Origin: Deltaproteobacteria bacterium
Lineage (GTDB): Bacteria; Myxococcota; UBA727; VGSZ01
Length of the DNA: 64,000 nt
NCBI GenBank assembly: GCA_016177705.1
Contig: JACOUT010000014.1
Span: 484,826-548,825 of the forward strand
Direction: 5' to 3'
Position 1 is the stretch's first letter. Every line of letters begins with the position of its first letter. A program made the position numbers and the translations under genes. Below are positions 51,417-60,404 of the stretch, one piece after another. The notes under the pieces are model-generated. The model searched no databases, had not been told where the DNA came from, and saw only the letters and a list, made by a program, of their open reading frames with translations.

Positions 51417-51872
51417 TCAGAACGTGCAGCCGCCGTTGCTCTCGCAGGTGCCGCCGGCGAGGCAGACGGTGGCGTCGTTGCCGTCGACGTCGGTGACGTC
51501 GACCGCGTCGGTGTCCCCCGCTGCGCAGGCCGCCTGGTCGCCGACGAGGGCACACTTGTGGAAGCCGGTGGTGGTCTCGACGCAGCGCTCGGAGCCGTCG
51601 CAGTCGGTGTTGGCGGTGCACGCGTGGTCCTCGGTGGAGGTCGCCGAGTCCGGGTTGAGCAACTGACAGTCGAGATCCTCGGTGCACTCGCCCTGATCGG
51701 CGACGCAGATGCCCGCGTCCGTGTCACAGGTGGGCGTCGGATCGCCGACCGAGTTGGTCTTGCCCGTGCAGTCGGCGTCGGAGGTGCAGGTAGCCGCGCC
51801 ACCGCAGTCAGCGCCACCGAGGACGACGACGACCACGGGGAGGGTGAGGGCGAGCACGAGCAACTTCTTCAT
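51417..51872 (-). CDS. Cysteine-rich secreted protein
   Basis: A 151-residue protein. Signal: KKLLVLALTLPVVVVVLGGADC. The mature part has sixteen or so cysteines in short repeats of the form C-x4-DC (CTSDADC, CTEDLDC, CTANTDC), as in many deltaproteobacterial Cys-rich surface proteins with disulfide-bonded modules. The cysteine at the end of the signal may be lipidated. AGGAGA gives a strong ribosome-binding site before ATG 51872. Function unknown. Confidence 0.75.
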   Translation of the reverse strand: MKKLLVLALTLPVVVVVLGGADCGGAATCTSDADCTGKTNSVGDPTPTCDTDAGICVADQGECTEDLDCQLLNPDSATSTEDHACTANTDCDGSERCVETTTGFHKCALVGDQAACAAGDTDAVDVTDVDGNDATVCLAGGTCESNGGCTF

Positions 51873-52042
51873 GGCGTTCTCCTGTGCGCGCAGGGCGCGG
51901 GATCGGGGCACGGAACCGCGCGCACTCTTGCGCGAAGGCTCGGACGCAAGCAAGCGCCGCAGGATTCACGCCACGGCGACCACGACACCGCTGTCGCGCA
52001 CCCCCATTTCATCGTGCGCTCGCGCACGCTCTACGTCGCTCC

Positions 52043-52489
52043 ATGGCACGTGAACCGATCCCCACTCACGCCTTCTCCCTGGTGCTGGTCAAGAACGGCC
52101 GGCGCTTCTTGCTGGTGCACGAGCGGAAGCACGGCGGCTGGTACATCCCCGCTGGGCGCGTCGAGCCGGGCGAGACCTTCCAGCACGCCGCGCTGCGCGA
52201 GACCAAGGAGGAGGCGGGCATCGACGTGGTGCTCGAGGGCGTGGTGCGCGTGGAGCAACGCCCCGGGCCCGGCTTCCTGCGGCTGCGCGTCATCTTCACG
52301 GCGCGGCCGAAGGACGACACACCGCCCAAGACCGTCGCCGATGAGCACACGCTCGAGGCCGGCTGGTTCTCGCTCGAGGAGGCCAAGAAGCTGACGCTGC
52401 GCGGCGACGAGGTCGAGCAGCTGCTGTCGTCGATCCTCGATGGCACCGCGCCCATCGCGCCCCTGTCGATCCTCGGGCTCGAGGGCTAG
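52043..52489 (+). CDS. Nudix hydrolase
   Basis: A 148-residue Nudix protein. HAFSLVLVKNGRRFLLVHERK is followed by a complete Nudix box: GRVEPGETFQHAALRETKEEAGI. The C-terminal half, EHTLEAGWFSLEEAKKLTLR, is usual for MutT-like hydrolases of nucleoside phosphates; the substrate is not clear. TACGTC five bases before ATG 52043 is a possible leaderless -10. It is 48 bp upstream of the double ThyX-like gene. Confidence 0.85.
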   Translation: MAREPIPTHAFSLVLVKNGRRFLLVHERKHGGWYIPAGRVEPGETFQHAALRETKEEAGIDVVLEGVVRVEQRPGPGFLRLRVIFTARPKDDTPPKTVADEHTLEAGWFSLEEAKKLTLRGDEVEQLLSSILDGTAPIAPLSILGLEG

Positions 52490-52501
52490 CGCCGGCGCCG
52501 G

Positions 52502-52537
52502 TTGCGTCGAGGGATCGAGCGACGCTATGCCGCTCGC
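52502..52537 (+). promoter_or_regulatory. Putative leaderless promoter of the double ThyX gene
   Basis: TTGCGT at 52502-52507, an 18-bp spacer, then TATGCC at 52526-52531, six bases before ATG 52538. No Shine-Dalgarno. It favours 52538 over an upstream in-frame start. Confidence 0.5.
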
Positions 52538-54139
52538 ATGCTGTCGCTGCGCTCCGCACCACCCAAGGTCACGCTGACCAAGTGGTTCTCGTCGCCGATG
52601 GACAACGCGGTGGCGACGGCGCGCACCTGCTACTCGTCGCGCGTCATCACCGACCACGACGTCAAGTCCAACCTGGCGCTGCGCGATCGCATCGCCCGCT
52701 CCACCTTCAAGGCCGGCCACCACACCACACTGCAGCACGCGCACTTCCAATTCGCCGTCGAGCACGTGTCGCGCCAGGCGCTCTGGTCGTTCTTCCACGC
52801 GCACCCCTTCTACAACTCGGAGCAGGTGAGCCAGCGCTACGTCGAGGTCAAGGGCGGCCGCGTGCTCAAGCCCGAGCTGTCCTCGTGGGGCCCGGCGTTG
52901 AACGCGCGCTGGGACGCGATCGTCGAGCGGCAGATGCGCGTCTACCACGAGCTGATCGAGCTGCTCTCGCCCACGGTGGAGCGCCTGTACTTCGACACCT
53001 TCCCGGCGCGTCGCCGCGACCGCAACAAAGGCGAGGGTGAGGTCGACAAGCGGTGGCAAGGCTCGATGCAGAAGCGCGCGCAGGAGGTGGCGCGCTACGT
53101 GCTGCCCATCGCCACGCACGCGCACCTGTACCACACCATCTCGGCGCTCACGTTGCTGCGCTACCACCGCCTGGCCGCGAGCCACGATTGTCCCACCGAG
53201 CAGCGCCTCGTCGTCGATCAGATGGTGCAGGCGGTGCTGGCGCTCGATGGCGACTTCGCGCTCGTGCTGGAGCAGCCGCTCGAGCTCGACGCCACGCCGG
53301 ACGCGCGCGCGCTCGCCACGGTGGGGCGCTGCGGCGTCGACGTCGCCATGACGCGCGAGCTGATCCAGGAGTTCGACGCGGCGCTCGAGCACCGCACCTC
53401 CAAGTTGGTCAGCATGACCGAGCAGCCCGAGCGGGTGCTTGCGCGCGCGCTGCGCGAGGCGCTCGGCGTGCCGCGCTCGCGCCTGCCCGACGAGGCCGCG
53501 GTGCGGCTCTTGCTCGACCCCGCCAAGAACGGCGCGCTCGGCAACAGCCTCGACCTGTTGACGCTCGGCAAGGCGTCGCGCGCGCTCGAGCTGGTGCAGC
53601 TCACCTTCCAGCGCAAGATCTCGCATGCGGCCGACAGCCAGGCGCAGCGCCATCGCATGACGCCGGGCGCGCGGCCCATCTTGTGGACGCAGGTGGTGCC
53701 GGGCGAGGCCGACTTCGTCCTGCCGGTGATCTTCGAGGAGCCCGACGCCGAGCGCGCGCGCCACGTCTACGAGAACGAGCTGCGCGACGTGGCGCTCGAC
53801 GTCGCCCACTTCCACGACGCCGGCGTGCCACCCGAGGCGTGGCAGTACCTGCTGCCGAACGCGGTGCCGGTCCGCTACACCGAGACCGGCTCGCTGCTCG
53901 ACCAGCACCACAAGTGGACCACGCGCCTGTGCTTCAACGCGCAGGAGGAGATCTGGCGCGCCACGCTCGACGAGGTCGAGCAGGTGGCGCAGCGCGCGCC
54001 CGTGCTGATGGAGCACGTGCTGCCGCCGTGCGGGCAGCGCTGCCGCGGCGGCGTTACGCCCTACTGCCCCGAGGGCGATCGCTTCTGCGGCCAGCCGGTG
54101 TGGCAGAAGGCGCGCAGCGAGTACCTGCGGGTGCTGTAG
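52538..54139 (+). CDS. Double-length ThyX-like protein (tandem flavin-dependent thymidylate synthase domains)
   Basis: A 533-residue protein, about twice the usual 220-250 of ThyX. The N-terminal half has ARTCYSSRVITDHD, the helix RSTFKAGHHTTLQHAHFQFA and HPFYNSEQVSQRYVE, where the ThyX signature RHRxxSxNEQSxRY is largely kept but RHR is replaced (FHA). The C-terminal half repeats the helical pattern and has SHAADSQAQRHRM at the equivalent place. The last 30 residues hold four cysteines (CGQRCRGG, YCPEGDRFCG). Whether it still methylates dUMP is uncertain. The second copy and the Cys cluster could bind another cofactor or nucleic acid. Confidence 0.8.
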   Translation: MLSLRSAPPKVTLTKWFSSPMDNAVATARTCYSSRVITDHDVKSNLALRDRIARSTFKAGHHTTLQHAHFQFAVEHVSRQALWSFFHAHPFYNSEQVSQRYVEVKGGRVLKPELSSWGPALNARWDAIVERQMRVYHELIELLSPTVERLYFDTFPARRRDRNKGEGEVDKRWQGSMQKRAQEVARYVLPIATHAHLYHTISALTLLRYHRLAASHDCPTEQRLVVDQMVQAVLALDGDFALVLEQPLELDATPDARALATVGRCGVDVAMTRELIQEFDAALEHRTSKLVSMTEQPERVLARALREALGVPRSRLPDEAAVRLLLDPAKNGALGNSLDLLTLGKASRALELVQLTFQRKISHAADSQAQRHRMTPGARPILWTQVVPGEADFVLPVIFEEPDAERARHVYENELRDVALDVAHFHDAGVPPEAWQYLLPNAVPVRYTETGSLLDQHHKWTTRLCFNAQEEIWRATLDEVEQVAQRAPVLMEHVLPPCGQRCRGGVTPYCPEGDRFCGQPVWQKARSEYLRVL

Positions 54140-54156
54140 GCGCTCACGGCGCGCGC

Positions 54157-54168
54157 TAGCGTCGATCC
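54157..54168 (+). promoter_or_regulatory. Putative leaderless -10 of the RNA methyltransferase gene
   Basis: TAGCGT at 54157-54162 lies six bases before ATG 54169, with no Shine-Dalgarno. It falls in the 29-bp gap after the ThyX-like gene. Confidence 0.4.
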
Positions 54169-55296
54169 ATGGACGAGCGAGCCGCGATGGTCGCCGCGCT
54201 CGGCGACATCCTGCGAGGCGAAGGCACCGAGGCGGTAGTGGCGCGCACGCTGCGCGCGCTCGCGCTCGACAGGGCCGGTCGCCGTCGCGTCGCGCGCACG
54301 CTGTTTCGCGCCAGCGTGCTGCGTCTGCGCCTGGCGTTCCTCGCGCACAGCGACGCGCCCGGCGCCTTGCTCGACGCGCTCGCGCGCAGCGACGAACAGC
54401 CGCCCGACGACGACGTGTGGCCAACCGATCCGCTGGCGCGCCTGTCGGTGGAGCAAAGCTGCCCAGCCTGGCTGTGCGCGCGCCTGGTCGAGGCGCTCGG
54501 GCTTTTGGGCGCGCGCGCCTTCCTCGCCGCCTCGAACCTGCCGGGCCCAAAGACGCTGCGGGCCAACACGCTGCGCACGACGCGCGCGCGGCTTGCGGCG
54601 CAGCTCGCCGCCGAGGACATCCGCACCTCGCCCGGCGCGTTGTCGCCGTGGTCGTTGCTGGTCTCCGAGCGCGACGACGACGACGCGCCGCGCGCCAACC
54701 TGACGGCGAGCGCGGCCTGGCGGGACGGACTGTTCGAGATCCAGGACGAGTCGAGTCAATGGTGCGCGCTCGCATGCGGCGCGCACCCGGGTGACGTGGT
54801 GGTCGACCTGTGCGCGGGCCGCGGCGGCAAGGCGCTCGCGCTCGCCGCCTGCATGGAGGGCCGCGGCGCGCTGTGGCTCCATGACGTCGACGAGCGCGCG
54901 CTCGCCGACGCGCACGCGCGCCTCGAGCGCGCCGGCGTGCGCTGCGCGCAACGTGGCCTGCCGGCACCCGCCACCGCCGACGTGGTGCTGGTGGATGCCC
55001 CCTGCTCCGCGCTCGGCCCGCTGCGGCGCTCGCCCGATCTCCGCTCCACGCTCACGGCCGGCGGCCTCGACGCCTTGCCGCCCGTGCAACGCTCGCTGCT
55101 CGCCCAGGGTGCCGCCCTGGTCCGGCCCGGTGGCCGCGTGGTGTACGCCACCTGCACCGTGCTGCCCGACGAGAACGAGCGCGTGGCGTCCGCGCTCGCC
55201 TGGCCCGTGCTCGAGCAGCGGACACTGCTGCCGCACGTGGAGGGCTGCGACGGCTTCTTCGTCAGCGTGCGTGCCAGGCCCCCGCGGGAGTGCTAG
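54169..55296 (+). CDS. RsmB/NOP2/Sun-family RNA m5C methyltransferase
   Basis: A 375-residue SAM-dependent enzyme that forms 5-methylcytosine in RNA. Motif I is VVDLCAGRGGKALALAA. The two catalytic cysteines are in DAPCSALGPLRRSPD (general acid/base cysteine) and YATCTVLPDENERV (nucleophile). The N-terminal region (about 1-160) is helical and could be an RNA-binding NusB-like part, which favours RsmB (16S C967) over other Sun proteins, but this is not certain. It continues a plus-strand run of ThyX-like, methyltransferase and MMPL genes. Confidence 0.88.
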   Translation: MDERAAMVAALGDILRGEGTEAVVARTLRALALDRAGRRRVARTLFRASVLRLRLAFLAHSDAPGALLDALARSDEQPPDDDVWPTDPLARLSVEQSCPAWLCARLVEALGLLGARAFLAASNLPGPKTLRANTLRTTRARLAAQLAAEDIRTSPGALSPWSLLVSERDDDDAPRANLTASAAWRDGLFEIQDESSQWCALACGAHPGDVVVDLCAGRGGKALALAACMEGRGALWLHDVDERALADAHARLERAGVRCAQRGLPAPATADVVLVDAPCSALGPLRRSPDLRSTLTAGGLDALPPVQRSLLAQGAALVRPGGRVVYATCTVLPDENERVASALAWPVLEQRTLLPHVEGCDGFFVSVRARPPREC

Positions 55297-55308
55297 AGCC
55301 GCCCCCCG

Positions 55309-57504
55309 ATGGCGTGGCTCGCCCGGCTGATCGTTCGCCTCCGCCATGTGGTGGTGATCGCCTACGCGGTGATCGCGGTGGTATGCGCGACCTTCGGCGC
55401 CGGCGTGCTCGGCGAGCTCAAGCCGGGCGGTTTTCGAGACCCCGAGGCGGAGTCGACCATCGTCGCCGAGCGAAGCCGCCACTTCGTCAGCGGCGATCTG
55501 GTGGTGGTCTATCGCGCGAACGCGGGCACGGTCGACGACGTCGAGGGCTGGGCGGCGCTGGTGCCGGCGCTGGCGCGCGCGGAGCAGGATCCCTCGGTCG
55601 AGAAGGTGGTGTCGTTCTTCACCACCGGCGCGCCCTGGCTGTTGTCGAAGGACCGCACCTCGACGCTGGCGTTGGTCACGCTGCGCGGCACCGATCTCGA
55701 GAAAGTGGCGGCCTCGCAGCGCCTGGTGGGCGTGCTCGCCGCCGACGGCTTCACCATGACCCGCGGCGGCTACGCGCCGGTGTTCGACGCCATCACCAGC
55801 ACGGTCGAGCACGACCTGCGACGCGCCGAGCTGTGGGCCATGCCGCTCGTGCTGGTGTTGTTGCTCTTGCTGTTCCGCTCGCTGATCTCGGCCGCGCTGC
55901 CGGTCATCCTCGGCGGCGTCGCCGTCTCGATCACGCTCGCCATCCTGCGCGCGCTCGATCACGTCGGCGAGGTGACCATCTACGCCGCCAACGTCGCCAC
56001 CATCCTCGGCCTCGGCCTGGCCATCGACTACGCGCTGTTCGTGCTGATGCGCTACCGCGAGGAGCTGCCGCGCGTGGGAGAGCGCCGCGCGGTGGTGCGC
56101 GCCATGGCGACGGCGGGCAAGGCCGTAGCGTTCTCGGGCGCCACCGTCGCCGTCAGCCTGTGCGGGCTGTTCCTGTTCCCGCACGGCATGCTGCGCTCGG
56201 TCGCCGTGGGCGGTATCGCAGTCACGCTCGCCACCGTGCTGCTCGCCACCACGCTGTTGCCTGCGCTGCTGGCGCTGCTCGGCCACCGCGTCGACGCGCT
56301 CAAGATCCCCTTTGGCATGCCGCTACCCGACGAGCACGACGCCAACGCGATCGAGCACGGCGTGTGGCCACGCATCGCTCGCGTGGTGATGGCGCAGCCG
56401 GTGCTCGTGGGCTCGGCGGTGGTGCTGGTGCTGCTCGCCTGCGCGGCGCCGTTCGCCCGCTTCTCGCCCTCGATCGCGGACGCGCGCGCGCTGCCGCGCG
56501 GCATGGAGGCGCGCGACTCTTTCGAGGCGATCGAGGCCGACTTCGTGCCGCACCTCGGCACGCCGCACGAGGTGCTGATCACCTGGCCGGGCAAGCAGGC
56601 AGGCGCCGAGGAGGTGCGCGCGCTGCTCGCCTACGCGCGCCGCTTGGCGAGCGTGCCCGGCATCGCCAAGGTCACCTCGCCGGAGGACGCCTTCCCCGGC
56701 GAGCCCGAGCGCGCCGTCGCCGCCGTGCTCGGCACCGACGAGGCCGGCGCGGCGCTGCGCGGGCTGTTCCTGCACGGCGACACCGCGCGCCTGGCTGTGC
56801 TGTCGCGTTTCGACGTCGACGACGAGCGCGCACTCGAGCAGCTCGAGCTGTTGCGACGGGTGGCCGCGCCTCCGGGCGCCACGGTGTTGGTCGGCGGCCA
56901 GAGCGCCTGGGTCGCCGACGTGCGCGAGGCGTTGCTGCGCTACACGCCGCGCATGGTGGTGTTCATCGCCATCGCCATGCTGGTGGTGCTGTTCGGCCTG
57001 TTCGGCTCGGTGGTGTTGCCGCTCAAGGCGGTGGCGATGAACCTGTTGTCGTTGACGGCGAGCTTCGGCGCCATCGTCTGGATCTTCCAGGACGGGCGCC
57101 TGACGGGCCTGCTGCACTACGAGCCGCTCACCACCACCGAGTCGACGGTGCCGGTCTTGATGTTCGCGATCGTGTTCGGCCTGTCGATGGACTACGAGGT
57201 GCTGCTGCTCTCTCGTATTCGTGAGGAGTACCTGGCCACCGGCGACAACGCGCGTTCGGTCGCGCGCGGCCTGGCGCGCACCGGGCGCTTGATCACGAGC
57301 GGGGCGCTTTTGCTCGTCACCGTGGTGGCGTGCTTCGCCACCTCACGCCTGGTGCTGATCAAGACGCTGGCCGTGGGCATCTCGTTTGCGGTGCTGCTCG
57401 ACGCCACCATCGTGCGCTCGCTGTTGGTGCCGGCGACCATGCGGCTGCTCGGGCGCTACAACTGGTGGGCGCCGGCGTTCTTGCGCAAGGTCTGGGATCC
57501 TTAG
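55309..57504 (+). CDS. MMPL/RND-family transporter
   Basis: A 731-residue inner-membrane transporter of the MMPL group. One N-terminal membrane helix is followed by a periplasmic domain, five more helices with GLAIDYALFVLMRYREELP, a central loop, then a second periplasmic domain and helices with GLSMDYEVLLLSRIREEYL. Both Asp-Tyr proton-relay motifs are present. Members export lipids, siderophores or other hydrophobic products. Its stop overlaps the stop of the convergent TSP3 lipoprotein gene by three bases. No membrane-fusion partner is adjacent. Confidence 0.92.
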   Translation: MAWLARLIVRLRHVVVIAYAVIAVVCATFGAGVLGELKPGGFRDPEAESTIVAERSRHFVSGDLVVVYRANAGTVDDVEGWAALVPALARAEQDPSVEKVVSFFTTGAPWLLSKDRTSTLALVTLRGTDLEKVAASQRLVGVLAADGFTMTRGGYAPVFDAITSTVEHDLRRAELWAMPLVLVLLLLLFRSLISAALPVILGGVAVSITLAILRALDHVGEVTIYAANVATILGLGLAIDYALFVLMRYREELPRVGERRAVVRAMATAGKAVAFSGATVAVSLCGLFLFPHGMLRSVAVGGIAVTLATVLLATTLLPALLALLGHRVDALKIPFGMPLPDEHDANAIEHGVWPRIARVVMAQPVLVGSAVVLVLLACAAPFARFSPSIADARALPRGMEARDSFEAIEADFVPHLGTPHEVLITWPGKQAGAEEVRALLAYARRLASVPGIAKVTSPEDAFPGEPERAVAAVLGTDEAGAALRGLFLHGDTARLAVLSRFDVDDERALEQLELLRRVAAPPGATVLVGGQSAWVADVREALLRYTPRMVVFIAIAMLVVLFGLFGSVVLPLKAVAMNLLSLTASFGAIVWIFQDGRLTGLLHYEPLTTTESTVPVLMFAIVFGLSMDYEVLLLSRIREEYLATGDNARSVARGLARTGRLITSGALLLVTVVACFATSRLVLIKTLAVGISFAVLLDATIVRSLLVPATMRLLGRYNWWAPAFLRKVWDP

Positions 57505-59294
57505 TTGGCAATGGTCGGTTGATCGTCGCAGCGATCGCCCAGGTCGTCGCCGTCCAGGTTCTCTTGACCCGGGTTGAAGTTGTAGGGGCAATTGTCCTCA
57601 CCCGGCTCGAGCACAGCGTCGCCGTCGCCGGTCGGGACACCGTCGTCGTCATCATCGGGGTCGCACGCGTCACCCGTGCCGTCGTGGTCGCCGTCCGCTT
57701 GGTTCGCGTTGGCGGAGGTCGGGCAGTTGTCGCAGAGATCCACCCGGCCATCGCCGTCGCCGTCGCCAGGGCCGCCGCCCGGGATGGTCGGACAGGGGTC
57801 GGACTCGTCGGCAACGCCGTCGCCATCGTCGTCCGGTGAGCAGACGTCGGCCGGTTCCATCTGGTCGGTGTCGGTGGCGAAGGGATCGGGGTCGAACGGG
57901 CAGTTGTCGCAGCGATCGGCCAGGCCGTCGGCATCGGCGTCGTACAGGCCGCGATCGTCGATGGCCGGGCAGGTATCGCAGGCGTCACCGGCGAGGTCGC
58001 CGTCGTCGTCGGCTTGCTGCGGGTTCGCGATACCGACGCAGTTGTCGAACGCGTCGATGATGCCGTCGGCGTCGTCGTCGGCGTTGCCGGGGAGCCCCGC
58101 GCGCAGGTTCTGGCGCACCTCGTCGGGCGTGAGCGCGCGATCGTAGAGGGCCGCGAGGTAGACGCGGCCGACGAACTGGCGATTGGCCAGGTCCTCGTCG
58201 CCGATGAGCAGGCGGTAGTCCTGATCCCACGCGAAGGTGGACGGCGGCGGCGCGATGTCGCCGATGGCCGCCTGCTCACGGCGCAGCTCGCCGTCGACGT
58301 AGAGCCGCTGTAGCCCTTGGTCGTAAATGGCGACCAGGTGGTGGATCCCCTGGTCGATGAGCACGTCGCGTACCTCGAGGTTGTCGGTGGTGCCGTTCAG
58401 GCCGGTCGACGGCGTACGCAAGCGAAAGTCGAGCTCGGTGGTGCGCACCCCGAGGGTGACGTTGCGGTTGCTGCCGTCGAGCGAGTAGCTGACCAGCCGC
58501 GTGGGACCGTTCTGCTGGAGCAAGTCGCTGGCGGCGAACACCTCGATGGTGAGCGCACCGGTGTCCTCGATCGACGCGGCGATGCGCGCGGCGGTCAATG
58601 GTGGCGCGGCGAACCGGCTGCCGTAGCTGTCGCCGGTGAAACGCACGCCGCCGCCCGGCAGCCACTGCCAGCCGGCGCCCTCGACCTCGAGGTCGATCGC
58701 AGGCACGCCGCCCGCGCGATCGAACACGGTCGTGCCGTTGCCCTCCCTGAACTCCCAGCGCGCGAGCAGCCCGATGTCGATCCGAGCCGGCGGCGTGCTG
58801 CACTCGGCGTCGCGGGGCACTGAGGAGGCGGGGGGCGGGCCGTCGCGCACCGCCACGATGCTGTAGCGGTAGTCGACGAGCGGTTCCGTCGTGTCGTCGA
58901 GCAGCTCACGCGCGTCGCCCGCTCCCATGAGCATGCTCGCGCTGCCGCCGTCGCTGCTCGTGCGCGTGAGCTGCCAGCGGTCGGGCGTGCCGGTCGCTTG
59001 CCAGGAGAGCGCGACGTGCGTGGCGTCGAGGGGGATGGCGGTCAGCGCGGACGCGGGGGCCGGCGCCGGCTCACCCTCTCCCTCGCCTTCACCCTCGCCT
59101 TCACCCTCGCCTTCGCCTTCGCCTTCGCCCTCGCCTTCCCCTTCGCCCTCACCCTCGCCGCTTGGGTTCTGACACAGGCCGTCGAGGCAGACGCCGACCA
59201 GGCAGTCGCCATCGGCGTTGCACTTCTGGAAGGCCGAATCGTCGGGGCAACCGAGGAGGCAGAGCGCCACGAGGAGCGGGGCCGACGAGCGCAC
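57501..59294 (-). CDS. Lipoprotein with (Gly-Glu)15, LamG-like domain and thrombospondin type 3 repeats
   Basis: A 597-residue surface protein. Signal VRSSAPLLVALCLLGC gives lipobox LLGC. A short Cys-rich segment (CNADGDCLVGVCLDGLC) precedes a tract of 15 Gly-Glu pairs (59071-59160). A fibronectin-like part and a LamG/concanavalin-type domain (WEFREGNGTTVFD, HHLVAIYDQGLQRLYVDGEL) follow. The C-terminal 160 residues are calcium-binding TSP3 repeats (DDDGDGVADESDPCPTIPGG and several more D-x-D-x-DG units). GTG 59294 is set by TACGGT exactly six bases upstream. Adhesion or matrix binding is likely; the ligand is unknown. Confidence 0.85.
   Translation of the reverse strand: MRSSAPLLVALCLLGCPDDSAFQKCNADGDCLVGVCLDGLCQNPSGEGEGEGEGEGEGEGEGEGEGEGEGEGEGEPAPAPASALTAIPLDATHVALSWQATGTPDRWQLTRTSSDGGSASMLMGAGDARELLDDTTEPLVDYRYSIVAVRDGPPPASSVPRDAECSTPPARIDIGLLARWEFREGNGTTVFDRAGGVPAIDLEVEGAGWQWLPGGGVRFTGDSYGSRFAAPPLTAARIAASIEDTGALTIEVFAASDLLQQNGPTRLVSYSLDGSNRNVTLGVRTTELDFRLRTPSTGLNGTTDNLEVRDVLIDQGIHHLVAIYDQGLQRLYVDGELRREQAAIGDIAPPPSTFAWDQDYRLLIGDEDLANRQFVGRVYLAALYDRALTPDEVRQNLRAGLPGNADDDADGIIDAFDNCVGIANPQQADDDGDLAGDACDTCPAIDDRGLYDADADGLADRCDNCPFDPDPFATDTDQMEPADVCSPDDDGDGVADESDPCPTIPGGGPGDGDGDGRVDLCDNCPTSANANQADGDHDGTGDACDPDDDDDGVPTGDGDAVLEPGEDNCPYNFNPGQENLDGDDLGDRCDDQPTIAN
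59071..59160. repeat. Hexanucleotide tract encoding 15 Gly-Glu pairs
   Basis: Fifteen in-frame 6-bp units on the minus strand encode alternating Gly and Glu, with only synonymous variation. It has the same codon pattern as the tract at 36931-37068 in an unrelated protein. Confidence 0.85.
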
Positions 59295-59306
59295 CAGCAA
59301 ACCGTA
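59295..59306 (-). promoter_or_regulatory. Putative leaderless -10 of the TSP3 lipoprotein gene
   Basis: On the minus strand TACGGT (59306-59301) lies six bases before GTG 59294. It is the only minus-strand member of the set and shows the spacing is not strand-specific. Confidence 0.45.
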
Positions 59307-59389
59307 CCCCGGGCCGGTGAGCGCCGCGGCACACCCGATGTGGTCAGCGCCGGCGACGTCGCTCCGGGATCGCGTCGAGTTCCACCTTA

Positions 59390-59430
59390 TTGCACTATTG
59401 CGCATGATGGAATACTCATGGCGTCATGAG
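59390..59430 (+). promoter_or_regulatory. sahR promoter and overlapping palindromic operator
   Basis: TTGCAC at 59390-59395, a 17-bp spacer, then TACTCA at 59413-59418, seven bases before ATG 59426. A perfect palindrome, CTCATG-GCGT-CATGAG (59415-59430), covers the end of the -10 and the start codon, and a related CATGA-N8-TCATG dyad (59403-59420) overlaps it. An ArsR-type dimer bound here would block the promoter, which suggests autoregulation. Confidence 0.5.
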
Positions 59431-60370
59431 CGCAGCATGCGACCGCTTGGAGCTGTTCCGTCTGCTCGGCGACGAGGACCGCGCGCGCCTGCTGGCGCTG
59501 TGCGCGACCGAGGAGCTGGCGGTCTCGGAGCTGGCTGCGCTGCTGAGCGAGAGCCAGCCGCAGATCACCAAGAAGACCCAGCCACTGCGCGAGGCGGGCC
59601 TGCTGTCGGCGCGCCGCGACGGCACGCGCACGCTGTTGCGCACCGAGCCGACCGACGACCTGCTCGTCAAGGCGGCGCTCGAGGAGGGCCGCGCGCTGTG
59701 CACCGGAGACGGCAGCCTGGCGCGCGTGCCCGCCGTGATCGCGCAGCGCGAGGAGGGCGCGCGCCGCTTGTTCGCAGAGGCGCGAGAGGCCGCCCCCGTC
59801 GTCGTCGACGGCGCGCAGCTCTTGCCGTTCCTGCCGCTGCTCGCGCCGCTCCTGCCCGCGCGCGCGCTCGCGCTCGACGTCGGCACCGGTGAGGGCGCGC
59901 TCTTGCCGTTGCTCTCGCCGCTCTACCAGCGTGTGCTCGGCCTCGATCGCAGCGCCGCGCGGCTGGCGCGCGCGGCCGAGCGCACCGCCGCGCTCGGCCT
60001 CGCGAACGTGCGCCTGCTCGAGGGCGACGTCAGCGATCGGCACGTCGTGGAGGAGCTCGACGACAAGGGCGGCGCCGATCTGGTCGTACTGTCACGCGTG
60101 CTGCGCTACGCCTCGCGCCCGCACGAGACGGTGCTCGCGGCCGCGCGCCTGCTGCGCGCGGGCGGCCACCTCGCCATCATCGACGCCGCGCCCACCGACG
60201 ACGAGAGCCGCCGCGAGCCCGGTCAGGTGTGGCTCGGCTTTGACGAGCGCGCGCTCGCGGCCTTCCTGCGAGAGGCGCAGCTCGAGCCGACCTCGATCGG
60301 CCGCCTGCCGCGCATCGCGGGCGGGCCCGTGGATCTTCAGTTGGCGGTGGGCAAGAAGCCTCCGCAGTAG
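59426..60370 (+). CDS. sahR: SahR-type ArsR-family regulator with methyltransferase-like sensor domain
   Basis: A 314-residue protein. An ArsR winged helix (about 1-95, LFRLLGDEDRARLLALCATE, ELAALLSESQPQITKKTQPL) is fused to a SAM-methyltransferase-like domain (about 135-310) with LALDVGTGEGALLPLLS and a helical Rossmann pattern. This architecture and the ahcY gene 34 bp downstream match SahR, the SAH-sensing repressor of SAM-cycle genes described in Proteobacteria. There the methylase-like domain binds S-adenosylhomocysteine and releases DNA. The palindrome over its own start fits. An active methyltransferase regulator is the main alternative. Confidence 0.82.
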   Translation: MSAACDRLELFRLLGDEDRARLLALCATEELAVSELAALLSESQPQITKKTQPLREAGLLSARRDGTRTLLRTEPTDDLLVKAALEEGRALCTGDGSLARVPAVIAQREEGARRLFAEAREAAPVVVDGAQLLPFLPLLAPLLPARALALDVGTGEGALLPLLSPLYQRVLGLDRSAARLARAAERTAALGLANVRLLEGDVSDRHVVEELDDKGGADLVVLSRVLRYASRPHETVLAAARLLRAGGHLAIIDAAPTDDESRREPGQVWLGFDERALAAFLREAQLEPTSIGRLPRIAGGPVDLQLAVGKKPPQ

Positions 60371-60404
60371 TGCCAGGACCGAGCGAAACCCCGAGGAGAG
60401 AACC

